Positions 1-6,430 are shown, counted from the stretch's first letter. The stretch is 13,642 nucleotides of DNA from Gemelliphila asaccharolytica (GCF_001553005.1 NZ_KQ959912.1:1-13642); one strand, 5' to 3'. Made by a program: numbers and translations. The notes: generated by a model from the letters alone, not told the origin.

Positions 1-2
1 TT

Positions 3-8
3 TGTCAA
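3..8 (-). promoter_or_regulatory. Second TTGACA box, leftward (partial promoter P2)
   Basis: A perfect minus-strand TTGACA lies 96 bp downstream of the P1 -35 box. Its -10 would fall outside the window. Tandem TTGACA promoters about 100 bp apart with no open reading frame between them are typical of rRNA or tRNA operons in Bacilli, but the RNA genes themselves are not visible here. Confidence 0.3.
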
Positions 9-75
9 GATGTTTTTTTATTTTTTTTTACTTTTCCTTGCTGTCTTTTTTTACTCCTTGGAAAAGTCTTTTATT

Positions 76-104
76 AGTATATACTTTTAGACTTTGTTTG
101 TCAA
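76..104 (-). promoter_or_regulatory. Sigma-A promoter P1, leftward
   Basis: Read on the minus strand there is a perfect TTGACA at 104-99, a 17-bp spacer and TATACT at 81-76, one mismatch from consensus. This is one of the strongest promoters in the window. It points out of the left edge, so it serves a gene outside. No start codon follows a ribosome binding site in the remaining 70 bases, although AAGGAG occurs at 58-53. The -10 lies inside the palindrome AGTATATACT (76-85), and the inverted arms AAAGTCT (63-69) and AGACTTT (89-95) bracket it, which could be an operator. Confidence 0.65.
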
Positions 105-236
105 TAATTAATATTCGTTATTTTTAATTTTTTTTAAACACTTCACAGATAGCCTTTTGGTGTGTTTATTGTTTGTATTTTTATTTATTATCTCTTTTTT
201 TTATTTTTTTGTTCGTATTTTTGTTAACTATCTTAA

Positions 237-1331
237 TTATTTTTTTAATTTTACATAGTTTTCCACAGGGTAATTTTTAGAGTCTAATAGTTCTTTTTTC
301 CCTGATACTAACATAGCTAATGAATATCCTATTATTGCACCTGTAGTTAAACCAGATGACCCTAAACCACTTGCTACTAAGAGATTTTTATTTTCTTTTA
401 CCTCTCCGTAGAAAGGCGAATAATCTCTTGTATATGCTCTTATACCTACTCTTTCATTTATAATTTCTCCCGTTTCTATCACTTTAACTATTTTTCTAGC
501 TTCGTGTTCAAAATTATCTAGTTGTTTTTTATCAACATCAAGGTTAAAGCCTTTATCGTCTTCATGAGTTGCACCAATACTTATAACTCCGTCCTCGAAT
601 GGTATTATGTCAAGTTCTCCCTCTGGCATGATTACTGGATAATCTTCAGTTCTACTATCAAGTATTTTTTTATCTCTAAGTTGACCCTTTTGAGGTCTTA
701 CATCTACATCAAAACCAAGAGGTGCTAAAAATTCATCAAGCCATGCACCTACACACACTACTACTTTATCAAATTTTTCTCCTAAGATATAAAATTCATT
801 ATTTTTTATTTCTAAAGACACTTTCTTACCTATAACTTCACACCCACTAGCTTTTAGTAAAGTTTTAACTAATCTTTCACCTTCTAATCTAGCTCCTCCA
901 GATGCATAAATTGCTTTTTTATCTGTGAAACTAGGAATTATTTTCTTAACTTCATTAAATGATAAAATTTTAAGTTCTCCTATTAGGGGAGATTCTTCTC
1001 TTCTTTTTTTGGCAAGAGCAAATAAATCATCAAGTTTATTATCATCTTTTTTTAATAATAAAACTCCGCATTTATCATAAAAATCAGTTTTAAAACCATC
1101 CTTAGATATATCATTTACTAATTTTTCATAAAAATCCGCTCCTAAACGTGCCATTTTATACCATAATTTATTTCTTCTTTTTGAGAACCAAGGACTTATT
1201 ATACCTGCAGAAGCTTTTGTAGCTTGACCTACTCCGTAATCAAAAACTTTTAATTCTATATTTTCCTCTTTTGATAAATAATATGCACAAGTCCCGCCAA
1301 CTATACCTAAACCTACTACTGCTACTTTCAC
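237..1331 (-). CDS. FAD-dependent oxidoreductase, DAO (glycine/D-amino-acid oxidase) family
   Basis: A 364-residue soluble flavoprotein of the DAO fold. Visible motifs are the N-terminal dinucleotide-binding GLGIVG (residues 7-12) after a hydrophobic strand, SAGIISP (41-47) next to the flavin, VVVCVGAW (190-197), VRPQKGQL (211-218) and the C-terminal FAD-closing SGLGSSGLTTG (321-331). Family members oxidatively deaminate amino acids such as glycine, sarcosine or D-amino acids; the substrate cannot be read from sequence, and no thiamine genes are nearby to argue for ThiO. The start is GTG at 1331, just before the GxGxxG strand as expected, preceded by a weak ribosome binding site (AGAAGTGGTGA). 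It is divergent from ung with a 156-bp gap. No terminator is seen downstream before promoter P1. Confidence 0.85.
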   Translation of the reverse strand: MKVAVVGLGIVGGTCAYYLSKEENIELKVFDYGVGQATKASAGIISPWFSKRRNKLWYKMARLGADFYEKLVNDISKDGFKTDFYDKCGVLLLKKDDNKLDDLFALAKKRREESPLIGELKILSFNEVKKIIPSFTDKKAIYASGGARLEGERLVKTLLKASGCEVIGKKVSLEIKNNEFYILGEKFDKVVVCVGAWLDEFLAPLGFDVDVRPQKGQLRDKKILDSRTEDYPVIMPEGELDIIPFEDGVISIGATHEDDKGFNLDVDKKQLDNFEHEARKIVKVIETGEIINERVGIRAYTRDYSPFYGEVKENKNLLVASGLGSSGLTTGAIIGYSLAMLVSGKKELLDSKNYPVENYVKLKK

Positions 1332-1487
1332 TTATAATCACCACTTCTTATTTTTTTGCAGATAGTTTAAAATCTATGTAATATACTAATTATTTTCTTT
1401 TTTTTAAATATCTGTTCTAATTATAGCATTTATGATAGTATATTGGTAATAAAATTTTAAAGATATTTTTAAAATTAAGGAGAGAAA

Positions 1488-2141
1488 ATGAATATTATTA
1501 ATAAAAGTTGGGAAGAAATATTTAAAAACTATTCTGAGTATGACGAATTAATAAAACTTAATAATGATATAGAAAAGCAACGTGAAACAAAAATTATATT
1601 TCCTAAAAAAAATGAAGTATATAAAGTTTTTTCTTTACCTATAGATAAGATAAAAGTTGTTATTTTAGGTCAAGATCCTTATCATAAAAAAGGGCAAGCT
1701 ATGGGGCTGAGTTTTTCAGTTAATGAAAATATCCCTTTACCAAAAAGTCTAATAAATATTTATAAAGAACTATATTCTGATGTAGGAATAAAGAGAGAAA
1801 ATGGTTCCTTAATTGATTGGTTTAAGCAGGGAGTATTTTTATTAAATACTGTTTTAACTGTTGAACAAGCTCAACCAGCTAGTCATAGAAATTTAGGATA
1901 TGAAAATTTCACAGATTATATTATTAGCGAAATTTCAAAAAGGTGTGAAAATATAGTCTTTATTTTGTGGGGAGGATATGCCAAGAAAAAAATACCATTA
2001 ATAAATCAAAAAAAACATCTCATAATTCAATCTGCACACCCAAGCCCTCTATCTGCTTATAGAGGATTTTTCGGCTCAAAACCTTTTTCAAAGACAAATG
2101 AATATTTAAAAAGGGTAGGTAAAAAAGAAATTATTTGGTAA
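1488..2141 (+). CDS. ung: Uracil-DNA glycosylase, family 1
   Basis: A 217-residue cytoplasmic base-excision repair enzyme that removes uracil from DNA after cytosine deamination or dUMP misincorporation. Diagnostic family 1 motifs are all present: the water-activating loop GQDPYH (61-66, catalytic Asp63), the uracil-recognition stretch GVFLLNT (115-121), and the minor-groove intercalation loop HPSPLSA (184-190, His184). Length is normal for bacterial Ung (about 215-230). The start is supported by AAGGAG six bases upstream of the ATG. It stands alone, divergent from the FAD oxidase gene. No hairpin terminator follows directly; the first strong one is at 2505-2534, about 365 bases downstream, which could end its mRNA. 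Confidence 0.97.
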   Translation: MNIINKSWEEIFKNYSEYDELIKLNNDIEKQRETKIIFPKKNEVYKVFSLPIDKIKVVILGQDPYHKKGQAMGLSFSVNENIPLPKSLINIYKELYSDVGIKRENGSLIDWFKQGVFLLNTVLTVEQAQPASHRNLGYENFTDYIISEISKRCENIVFILWGGYAKKKIPLINQKKHLIIQSAHPSPLSAYRGFFGSKPFSKTNEYLKRVGKKEIIW

Positions 2142-2372
2142 TTTTTTTAAGATGAAATAAAATTATAAATTTTTTAACATCCTAATTATTTAATAATTGT
2201 TTACATTCCTGCAAATACTAATTATTTTCACGTTATAATTATTAAATATAAACAGTAATCTTAAAAAAAGTGTAGTTTCTTAAAAGTTTATATAAATAAA
2301 TTCTTAACTATTAAAAGAAGATAAAAACCCTATAAATGGTAAATAAACAAAAAAATTTACCCAGCTAACTTT

Positions 2373-2401
2373 TTTAGACATTTATTATTTTATCTTATAT
2401 T
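2373..2401 (+). promoter_or_regulatory. Candidate promoter for the small hydrophobic ORF (RNA I-like)
   Basis: TTTAGA (2373-2378), a 17-bp spacer and TATATT (2396-2401) sit just upstream of the small ORF. The -10 is good and the -35 poor (4 of 6). Transcription would start near 2408 and run about 125 nt to the terminator at 2534. An alternative upstream promoter is TTTACA-17-TATTTT at 2200-2228. Confidence 0.3.
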
Positions 2402-2421
2402 CCGTCACAATTTTAAAAAAC

Positions 2422-2550
2422 TCTATTATGGCAAGTATAATCGCTTATTATATTTGCAAATGGTTAAATAGAAAATTCAGAAAGCAACTAGCCTTGAAAA
2501 AAAGAAAGACAGGACTTGCACTCCTGTCTTTTTTATCTATGCTAAAGTAT
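2422..2550 (+). repeat. Imperfect direct repeat flanking the terminator
   Basis: TCTATTATGGCAAGTAT (2422-2438, covering the ATG of the small ORF) and TCTATGCTAAAGTAT (2536-2550, in the 5' part of the predicted antisense RNA) share TCTAT, GC and AAGTAT with small gaps. In par loci, repeats placed this way let the antitoxin RNA base-pair with the toxin RNA at its translation start. In such AT-rich DNA a chance match cannot be excluded. Confidence 0.4.
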
Positions 2551-2571
2551 TTACTTTTTGTATATAAATAA
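2428..2571 (+). CDS. Small hydrophobic peptide, possible Fst/par-like type I toxin
   Basis: A 47-codon ORF beginning MASIIAYYICKWLNRKFRKQ: a short hydrophobic stretch, the YYICKWLNR motif and a basic tail. It resembles the small single-helix peptides of low-GC Gram-positives whose helix ends in a WL-x-R/K pattern, including the Fst toxin family that acts at the membrane. No AAGGAG precedes the ATG, and the frame stays open upstream to 2347, so the true start is uncertain. The frame has no stop before the terminator hairpin at 2505-2531: the TAA is at 2569-2571, inside the promoter of the opposing RNA. This could be a nonstop design, a decayed gene, or a chance ORF. Family assignment is by eye and tentative. 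Confidence 0.35.
   Translation: MASIIAYYICKWLNRKFRKQLALKKRKTGLALLSFLSMLKYLLFVYK
2505..2534. terminator. Bidirectional rho-independent terminator
   Basis: A perfect 10-bp stem AAAGACAGGA (2505-2514) / TCCTGTCTTT (2522-2531) with a 7-base loop is followed by T6 (2529-2534) on the plus strand. On the minus strand it is followed by a T-rich tract (complement of 2497-2507). It therefore works for rightward transcripts (ung or the small ORF) and for the leftward RNA starting near 2561. Confidence 0.9.
2505..2561 (-). ncRNA. Predicted short antisense RNA (RNA II/antitoxin-like)
   Basis: A leftward promoter (2596-2568) would start an RNA near 2561 that reaches the bidirectional terminator and ends near 2500, giving an RNA of about 60 nt. 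That is close to the 65-nt RNA II antitoxin of the pAD1 par locus. Its 5' half carries the complement of TCTATGCTAAAGTAT, able to pair partially with the start region of the small ORF, and its 3' half is the shared terminator. The evidence is promoter, terminator and repeat geometry only. Confidence 0.4.
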
Positions 2572-2596
2572 TAAACTTAAAACAAAAATAAGTCAA
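2568..2596 (-). promoter_or_regulatory. Sigma-A promoter for the antisense RNA
   Basis: On the minus strand TTGACT (2596-2591), a 17-bp spacer and TATTAT (2573-2568): one mismatch in each hexamer and ideal spacing. It points at the terminator only about 35 bp away, so its product must be a very short RNA. Confidence 0.6.
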
Positions 2597-2639
2597 GCAA
2601 CTCTTTTCAAAGCTTGGGAAAACCAAAAATAGACAAAAA

Positions 2640-2668
2640 TTAACAATGCGATTTTTTAGCTTTATAAT
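2640..2668 (+). promoter_or_regulatory. Sigma-A promoter, rightward, no gene downstream
   Basis: TTAACA (2640-2645), a 17-bp spacer and a perfect TATAAT (2663-2668). No ORF follows. The first structure downstream is an A/T hairpin, AAAAACAAT (2688-2696) with ATTGTTTTT (2712-2720), which could weakly end an RNA of about 45 nt. Otherwise the transcript would run antisense into the 3' end of the ABC operon. Confidence 0.45.
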
Positions 2669-2778
2669 GTTTAAACAAGCGAAAGAAAAAAACAATAATT
2701 ACAATTCTTAAATTGTTTTTAATATAAATATCCTATTTTTAAAAATAGAAAATAAGCATTATATTTTTTATCTTTTTT

Positions 2779-2819
2779 AAAAAACGCACCTAAAACCTTA
2801 TATTCAAGATTTTAGGTGC
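2779..2819 (-). terminator. Rho-independent terminator of the amino-acid ABC operon
   Basis: Ten-bp arms GCACCTAAAA (2786-2795) and TTTTAGGTGC (2810-2819), with an extra inner CTT/AAG pairing, lie just past the stop of the ATPase gene. Read leftward, the stem is followed by T6 (complement of 2779-2784). Confidence 0.9.
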
Positions 2820-2835
2820 ATTTCTTTGTTTTATT

Positions 2836-3573
2836 TTAATTCTTAATAAAATCCTCTAAAAATTCTTTAGTTTTTTCATTTTTAGGATTAGAGAATATTT
2901 CTTCAGATGTTCCACTTTCTATTAGTTTGCCTTTTTCTATAAAGTAGACTTTATCACAAATTTCTCTTATAAATTTAAGTTCGTGAGAAACTATAATCAT
3001 AGTTACTTTAAATTTTTCTTTCAACTCTAACATTAATTTCATGATTTCTTTACTGCTTTGTGGATCTAATGCACTTGTAGCTTCATCAAATAGTATTACT
3101 TTATTGCCCATAGCTATAGTTCTTGCTATTGCTACACGTTGCTTTTGCCCTCCTGACAGACTTGTTATTTTCCTATTAGAAAGTTCGCTAAGCCCAACTT
3201 GATTTAAGGCTTTTTTTGCCATTTCAATTGCTACTTGTTTGTTTTCTTTTTTTACAATTACTAAATTTTTATAGATATTTTCTAAAACATTCCAGTGATT
3301 AAATAGGTTAAATTGTTGAAAAACCATTCCTATTTCTACACTTAATTTAGTTTTGTGTTTTAAGGGTTCTACACTGCTTATGACTTTTCCTTTGTAAATG
3401 ATTTCCCCTTCATCTATTCCTGAAAGCCCTGATATTGAACGTAATATGGTGCTTTTTCCACTACCACTTTTTCCTATAAGCCCTACTATTTCTCCTTCTT
3501 CTACTGTCAAAGAGATAGCATCTAAAATTTTATTGTTATTGATTGTTTTTGAAATATTATTTAATTTTAACAT
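2836..3573 (-). CDS. Polar amino-acid ABC transporter, ATP-binding protein
   Basis: A 245-residue ATPase of the GlnQ/HisP (PAAT) family that powers the permease encoded just upstream in the same operon. Seen in order: Walker A GKSGSGKST (34-42), Q-loop VFQQFNLF (84-91), signature LSGGQ (139-143), Walker B VILFDE (159-164, catalytic Glu164), D-loop SALD (167-170) and H-switch His197. A longer frame begins at 3600, but the ATG at 3573 is chosen because AAGGAG lies about 7 bases before it and the family starts at MLKLxNISK. With this start the gap to the permease stop is 13 bp, typical of a two-gene operon. The helper motifs are intact, so it should be active. Substrate is likely glutamine, glutamate or a basic amino acid; not resolvable here. 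Confidence 0.93.
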   Translation of the reverse strand: MLKLNNISKTINNNKILDAISLTVEEGEIVGLIGKSGSGKSTILRSISGLSGIDEGEIIYKGKVISSVEPLKHKTKLSVEIGMVFQQFNLFNHWNVLENIYKNLVIVKKENKQVAIEMAKKALNQVGLSELSNRKITSLSGGQKQRVAIARTIAMGNKVILFDEATSALDPQSSKEIMKLMLELKEKFKVTMIIVSHELKFIREICDKVYFIEKGKLIESGTSEEIFSNPKNEKTKEFLEDFIKN

Positions 3574-3586
3574 AGCTTCTCTCCTT

Positions 3587-4987
3587 TTATGAAATTGCAT
3601 ATCTTTTTTCTAATTTATTAAACACAAATACAACAAAAGCATTTAAGACTAAATATATAACAAATGCATAAATATATGGTGTTATACTTGCTGTTCTGTT
3701 TGCGATTTGTTTTGTTATAAGTAAAATTTCTGTAATAGCAAGAACATTTATTAAAGATGTATCTTTTACTAACGCAATGGCTTCATTTGCTATACTTGGT
3801 AATGTTATACATATTGCTTGAGGTATTATTATATAAATAGCCCTTTGCCATGGTGTGTACCCTAATATGTAACTAGCTTCGTACTGACCTTTATCTACAC
3901 TTTCTATTCCACCACGCAGTATTTCTAATATGTAAGCTAAATAATTAAGTGAAAATGTTATAATGGCACAAGTTATTGCACTTATATTAAACCCTAAAAG
4001 AGGAAAGACCCCATAATAGAAGAAAAATAATTGTAACATTAATGGACTACCTCTAAATATCCAAGTATATGTGGATATAATTTTATTTATAATTTTATTT
4101 TTTCTTAAATAGATACTAGAGAAAATAATTGCAAGTGGGAAAGAAATAAATACAGTTACAAAATAAACAAATACAGTATTATACATACCTTCCATTATTG
4201 TCATAAAGGTACTTGTTTTTGTTTCTTTTGTATTAGGATCTGCTCCCATCCACTTTTGTTTAAGCTTGTCAGCAGTTCCATCACTATTTACTTCTTTTAT
4301 AAAACTATTAAGTTCATTAACTAACTCTACTCTCCCTTTTTTTGCAGCTACTACAAATTCTGCACTTTCCATGATATTTTTTGAAACATAAATATTGATA
4401 TTTTCTTTTTTACTTACATATCTAGCTATAACTTCATCAATCAAAACAGCATCAACACTTTTATTTTTTAAGTTAAGCATAGCTTGGTTATAATCAGGGT
4501 AAGATTTTATTTCTTTGAAAATATCCTTTTTGCTAGTAGCTAACTTTTCAGAACTACTATTTACTTGTACTGCAATATTTTTACCCTTAAGATCTTCTAG
4601 ATTTTCATACTTGCTTTCTTCTAAAGAAACTAAAACCAAATTATCGTCAAGATACTTATCACTAAGTTCCATAGCTTCTTGGCGTTCTTTTGTTTTAGTT
4701 AGCCCATTCCAAACAAGATCAATACTTCCGCTATTTAAATCAATTTCTTTTGTGTCCCAGTTTATAGCCTTGAACTCAATATCTCTATCTGTTCTTTTTG
4801 CAAATTCTTTAGCAAGGTCAATGTCATAACCAACATACTCACCATGTTCATCTACAAACCCGATTGGTGCAAAGGTCGGATCAAGACCAACTACTAATTT
4901 TTCTTTGGCAAGTGTGCCAGAAGAAAAATTATTGCATAACATAAAAAATGATAACAATAATAAACAAATTCTTCTAATGTAAGACAT
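3587..4987 (-). CDS. Amino-acid ABC transporter, fused substrate-binding protein/permease
   Basis: A 466-residue two-domain protein. A signal sequence (about 1-27, basic start then LLLLSFF core) leads into one extracellular family 3 solute-binding domain (about 30-250, with GYDIDLAKEFAKR at 53-65, the ligand-contact Arg102 region and Asp184). A HisM/GlnP-type permease domain follows from about 265, with roughly five membrane segments (270-292, 308-332, 335-355, 404-425, 435-456). The EAA loop, EASYILGYTPWQRAIYIIIPQ (370-390), is the docking site for the ATPase. Fused receptor/permeases with one or two binding domains are known in lactic acid bacteria and streptococci; this one has a single binding domain. 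The ATG is preceded by AGGAGG. It is first in the operon, followed by its ATPase. Confidence 0.92.
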   Translation of the reverse strand: MSYIRRICLLLLSFFMLCNNFSSGTLAKEKLVVGLDPTFAPIGFVDEHGEYVGYDIDLAKEFAKRTDRDIEFKAINWDTKEIDLNSGSIDLVWNGLTKTKERQEAMELSDKYLDDNLVLVSLEESKYENLEDLKGKNIAVQVNSSSEKLATSKKDIFKEIKSYPDYNQAMLNLKNKSVDAVLIDEVIARYVSKKENINIYVSKNIMESAEFVVAAKKGRVELVNELNSFIKEVNSDGTADKLKQKWMGADPNTKETKTSTFMTIMEGMYNTVFVYFVTVFISFPLAIIFSSIYLRKNKIINKIISTYTWIFRGSPLMLQLFFFYYGVFPLLGFNISAITCAIITFSLNYLAYILEILRGGIESVDKGQYEASYILGYTPWQRAIYIIIPQAICITLPSIANEAIALVKDTSLINVLAITEILLITKQIANRTASITPYIYAFVIYLVLNAFVVFVFNKLEKRYAIS

Positions 4988-5302
4988 AGTTTTCCTCCTT
5001 ATAAATTTTCTAAAAATTTTGTATATTTAAATCAATATACTACAATTATCTGATTTATTCAACAAAAATTTTAAAATTTCTTTAATTATTTTTTATAGTC
5101 AAAAAAATTTTTTGTCGTATTTAATAAAATTAAAAACCCTTTTAAATAGATATTAAATATTTTATTATTAAATTTTACCTTGTTTTCATAAGAAAACTTT
5201 TTCACTCTTTTTTGAGAAATATACTAATCAAATCTTATTTTATAAATTTTTTTGTATATTGTGTTAATATTATAGTGACAAAAGTTATTTGAAGGAGTTT
5301 TT
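4988..5302. other. Divergent intergenic region, ABC operon / ferrochelatase
   Basis: 315 bp of extremely AT-rich DNA between divergent genes. It carries the ABC operon promoter on the left. For ferrochelatase on the right the only candidate is a weak extended -10, TG at 5262-5263 followed by TAATAT (5265-5270), or TATAGT (5271-5276); no good -35 is seen. A/T-only palindromes near 5104-5117 look compositional. No RNA gene is recognised. Confidence 0.5.
5034..5062 (-). promoter_or_regulatory. Sigma-A promoter of the amino-acid ABC operon
   Basis: On the minus strand TTGAAT (5062-5057), a 17-bp spacer and TATATT (5039-5034) give a predicted start near 5027 and a leader of about 40 nt before the ATG at 4987. 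No T-box or riboswitch-sized leader fits in this space. Confidence 0.6.
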
Positions 5303-6289
5303 ATGAAAAAAAGAGCTATTTTAATTATGACCTATGGTTCTCCAAATGATTATAGTTTTGAAGGAATAGCTGATTTTTTTACTAATATAAGGAGAGGCAA
5401 AAGACCTAAAGAGGAAGAAATAAGAAAACTCTATGAAAATTATAAAAAAATAAACTCTTCTCCTCTTCAAAAGATAAGTAAAAAAACAGTAGAATTATTA
5501 AAAGAGAGAATAGATATTCCTATTTATTTTGCGAATAAATTTTCTTATCCTTTTATATTTAATAAAATAGAAGAAATGGAAAATGATAAAATAGAAGAAT
5601 GTCTTTGTTTGATACTAGAACCGCATTATTCTATATACTCTTCTATGGGATATGAAAGATTTATAAAAAGTAAAAAAATAAAATTTAATATTATAAAAGA
5701 ATGGTATAAAAATCCTCACCTAATATCTTACTGGGCCAACGCTATTCATAATATTATAAAAAATCTTAATCCTTCTGAATATAGAGTTATTTTTTCAGCT
5801 CATAGTGTTCCTATTATGGCAACTACTTGTGGAGATCCATATATAAAACAAATTATAGATAATGTAACCATCTTAAAAGAAAAATTAAAACTTAAAGATG
5901 AAAACTTTGCTAGAGTTTGGCAATCAGAATCTGACATTGGGATGGAGTGGGTCAAACCTGATGTTATTGAGTATATAAAATCAGAAAAAAATATTAAAAA
6001 AAATTATATCTTTGTACCTATATCATTTATAAGCGACCACATAGAAACACTTTTTGACAATGATATTAGATGTTATGAAGAGTGCAAAAAATTAAACATA
6101 AACTATTTTAGACCCCCAAGTCCTAACTACAATAAAAAATTAATTGATGCTCTCGAAGAAGAAATCAAGAAAAATATAAATAATAACTATACCTATAAAA
6201 ACAATGAAAAATTTGCTAATGAAATGGAAATAAAAAAAGGGGAAATGCCAGATTTTATCAAAAAAATATTACAAAAAAATAAAATATAG
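5303..6289 (+). CDS. hemH: Ferrochelatase (HemH/CpfC family)
   Basis: A 328-residue ferrochelatase that inserts ferrous iron into a porphyrin; in Gram-positive bacteria the substrate is usually coproporphyrin III (CpfC). Seen: MTYGSP near the N terminus (9-14, family Tyr11), NSSPL (51-55) in the porphyrin pocket, the catalytic-site FSAHSVP (164-170, His167) and SDHIETLFDND (244-254, Glu248), matching the conserved His and Glu of the Bacillus subtilis enzyme. No cysteine cluster or membrane anchor is seen, so it is a soluble type. The tail after about 290 is Lys/Asn-rich and slightly longer than usual. AAGGAG lies five bases before the ATG. No other haem-pathway gene is present in the window, so it stands alone. 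The symbol cpfC is an equally valid name. Confidence 0.93.
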   Translation: MKKRAILIMTYGSPNDYSFEGIADFFTNIRRGKRPKEEEIRKLYENYKKINSSPLQKISKKTVELLKERIDIPIYFANKFSYPFIFNKIEEMENDKIEECLCLILEPHYSIYSSMGYERFIKSKKIKFNIIKEWYKNPHLISYWANAIHNIIKNLNPSEYRVIFSAHSVPIMATTCGDPYIKQIIDNVTILKEKLKLKDENFARVWQSESDIGMEWVKPDVIEYIKSEKNIKKNYIFVPISFISDHIETLFDNDIRCYEECKKLNINYFRPPSPNYNKKLIDALEEEIKKNINNNYTYKNNEKFANEMEIKKGEMPDFIKKILQKNKI

Positions 6290-6371
6290 TATTTTTCTAA
6301 TATCTTAATTATTATTTTTTTAAAAAAATTATAGCTATTAAAATTTTAAAAATTTTTTTATAATAAACAAA

Positions 6372-6394
6372 TAATTGATAAAAGTTATCAATTA
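6372..6394. promoter_or_regulatory. Fur-type operator between ferrochelatase and dps
   Basis: A 23-bp perfect inverted repeat with 10-bp arms around AAG. Its core TGATAAAAGTTATCA (6376-6390) matches the Gram-positive Fur 7-1-7 box TGATAATNATTATCA at 12 of 14 defined positions. The G/C pair near the ends favours Fur over PerR (TTATAATNATTATAA). A TATAAT at 6359-6364 lies just upstream, so the box would cover the start of a possible distal dps promoter. Which repressor binds is inference. Confidence 0.6.
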
Positions 6395-6430
6395 ATAATA
6401 AAAGATTAACCCTTTACCATCAAGGATAAT

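Larger units (their letters stand above)
2142..2835. other. Structured 694-bp intergenic region
   Basis: No conventional protein gene lies between ung and the ABC transporter operon. The stretch holds a possible upstream promoter (TTTACA 2200-2205, 17 bp, TATTTT 2223-2228), a hairpin GGTAAAT/ATTTACC (2338-2344 and 2355-2361), a small hydrophobic ORF, a strong bidirectional terminator, a leftward promoter, a rightward promoter, and the operon terminator near 2786. These are annotated individually. The density of promoters and hairpins indicates RNA-level functions rather than passive spacer. Confidence 0.7.

Noticed and set aside
250..275. DnaA-box-like TTTTCCACA near 259-267, with a T-rich stretch beside it, hinting at a replication origin
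   Set aside because: It is a single box with one mismatch from TTATCCACA, lies inside the 3' end of the FAD oxidase gene, and no cluster of boxes or dnaA/dnaN gene is present.
1383..2229. A 15-bp identical sequence ATACTAATTATTTTC at 1383-1397 and 2215-2229 flanking ung, as if a mobile cassette
   Set aside because: With this A/T bias a couple of such 15-bp matches are expected by chance in 13.6 kb; there is no inverted repeat or transposase, and ung is a core gene.
3574..3600. Upstream ATG at 3600 for the ABC ATPase, adding nine residues
   Set aside because: It would overlap the permease stop and has no ribosome binding site; AAGGAG is correctly spaced before the ATG at 3573, and the family starts there.
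4900..4987. Lipoprotein signal in the fused binding protein (Cys18 in FFMLC)
   Set aside because: The residues before the cysteine do not fit a lipobox, and a protein anchored by its own permease domain does not need one.
5100..5120. A/T palindromes such as A7T7 upstream of the ABC operon and A/T runs near 6310-6330
   Set aside because: They contain only A and T, form no stable GC-containing stem, and are expected from composition.
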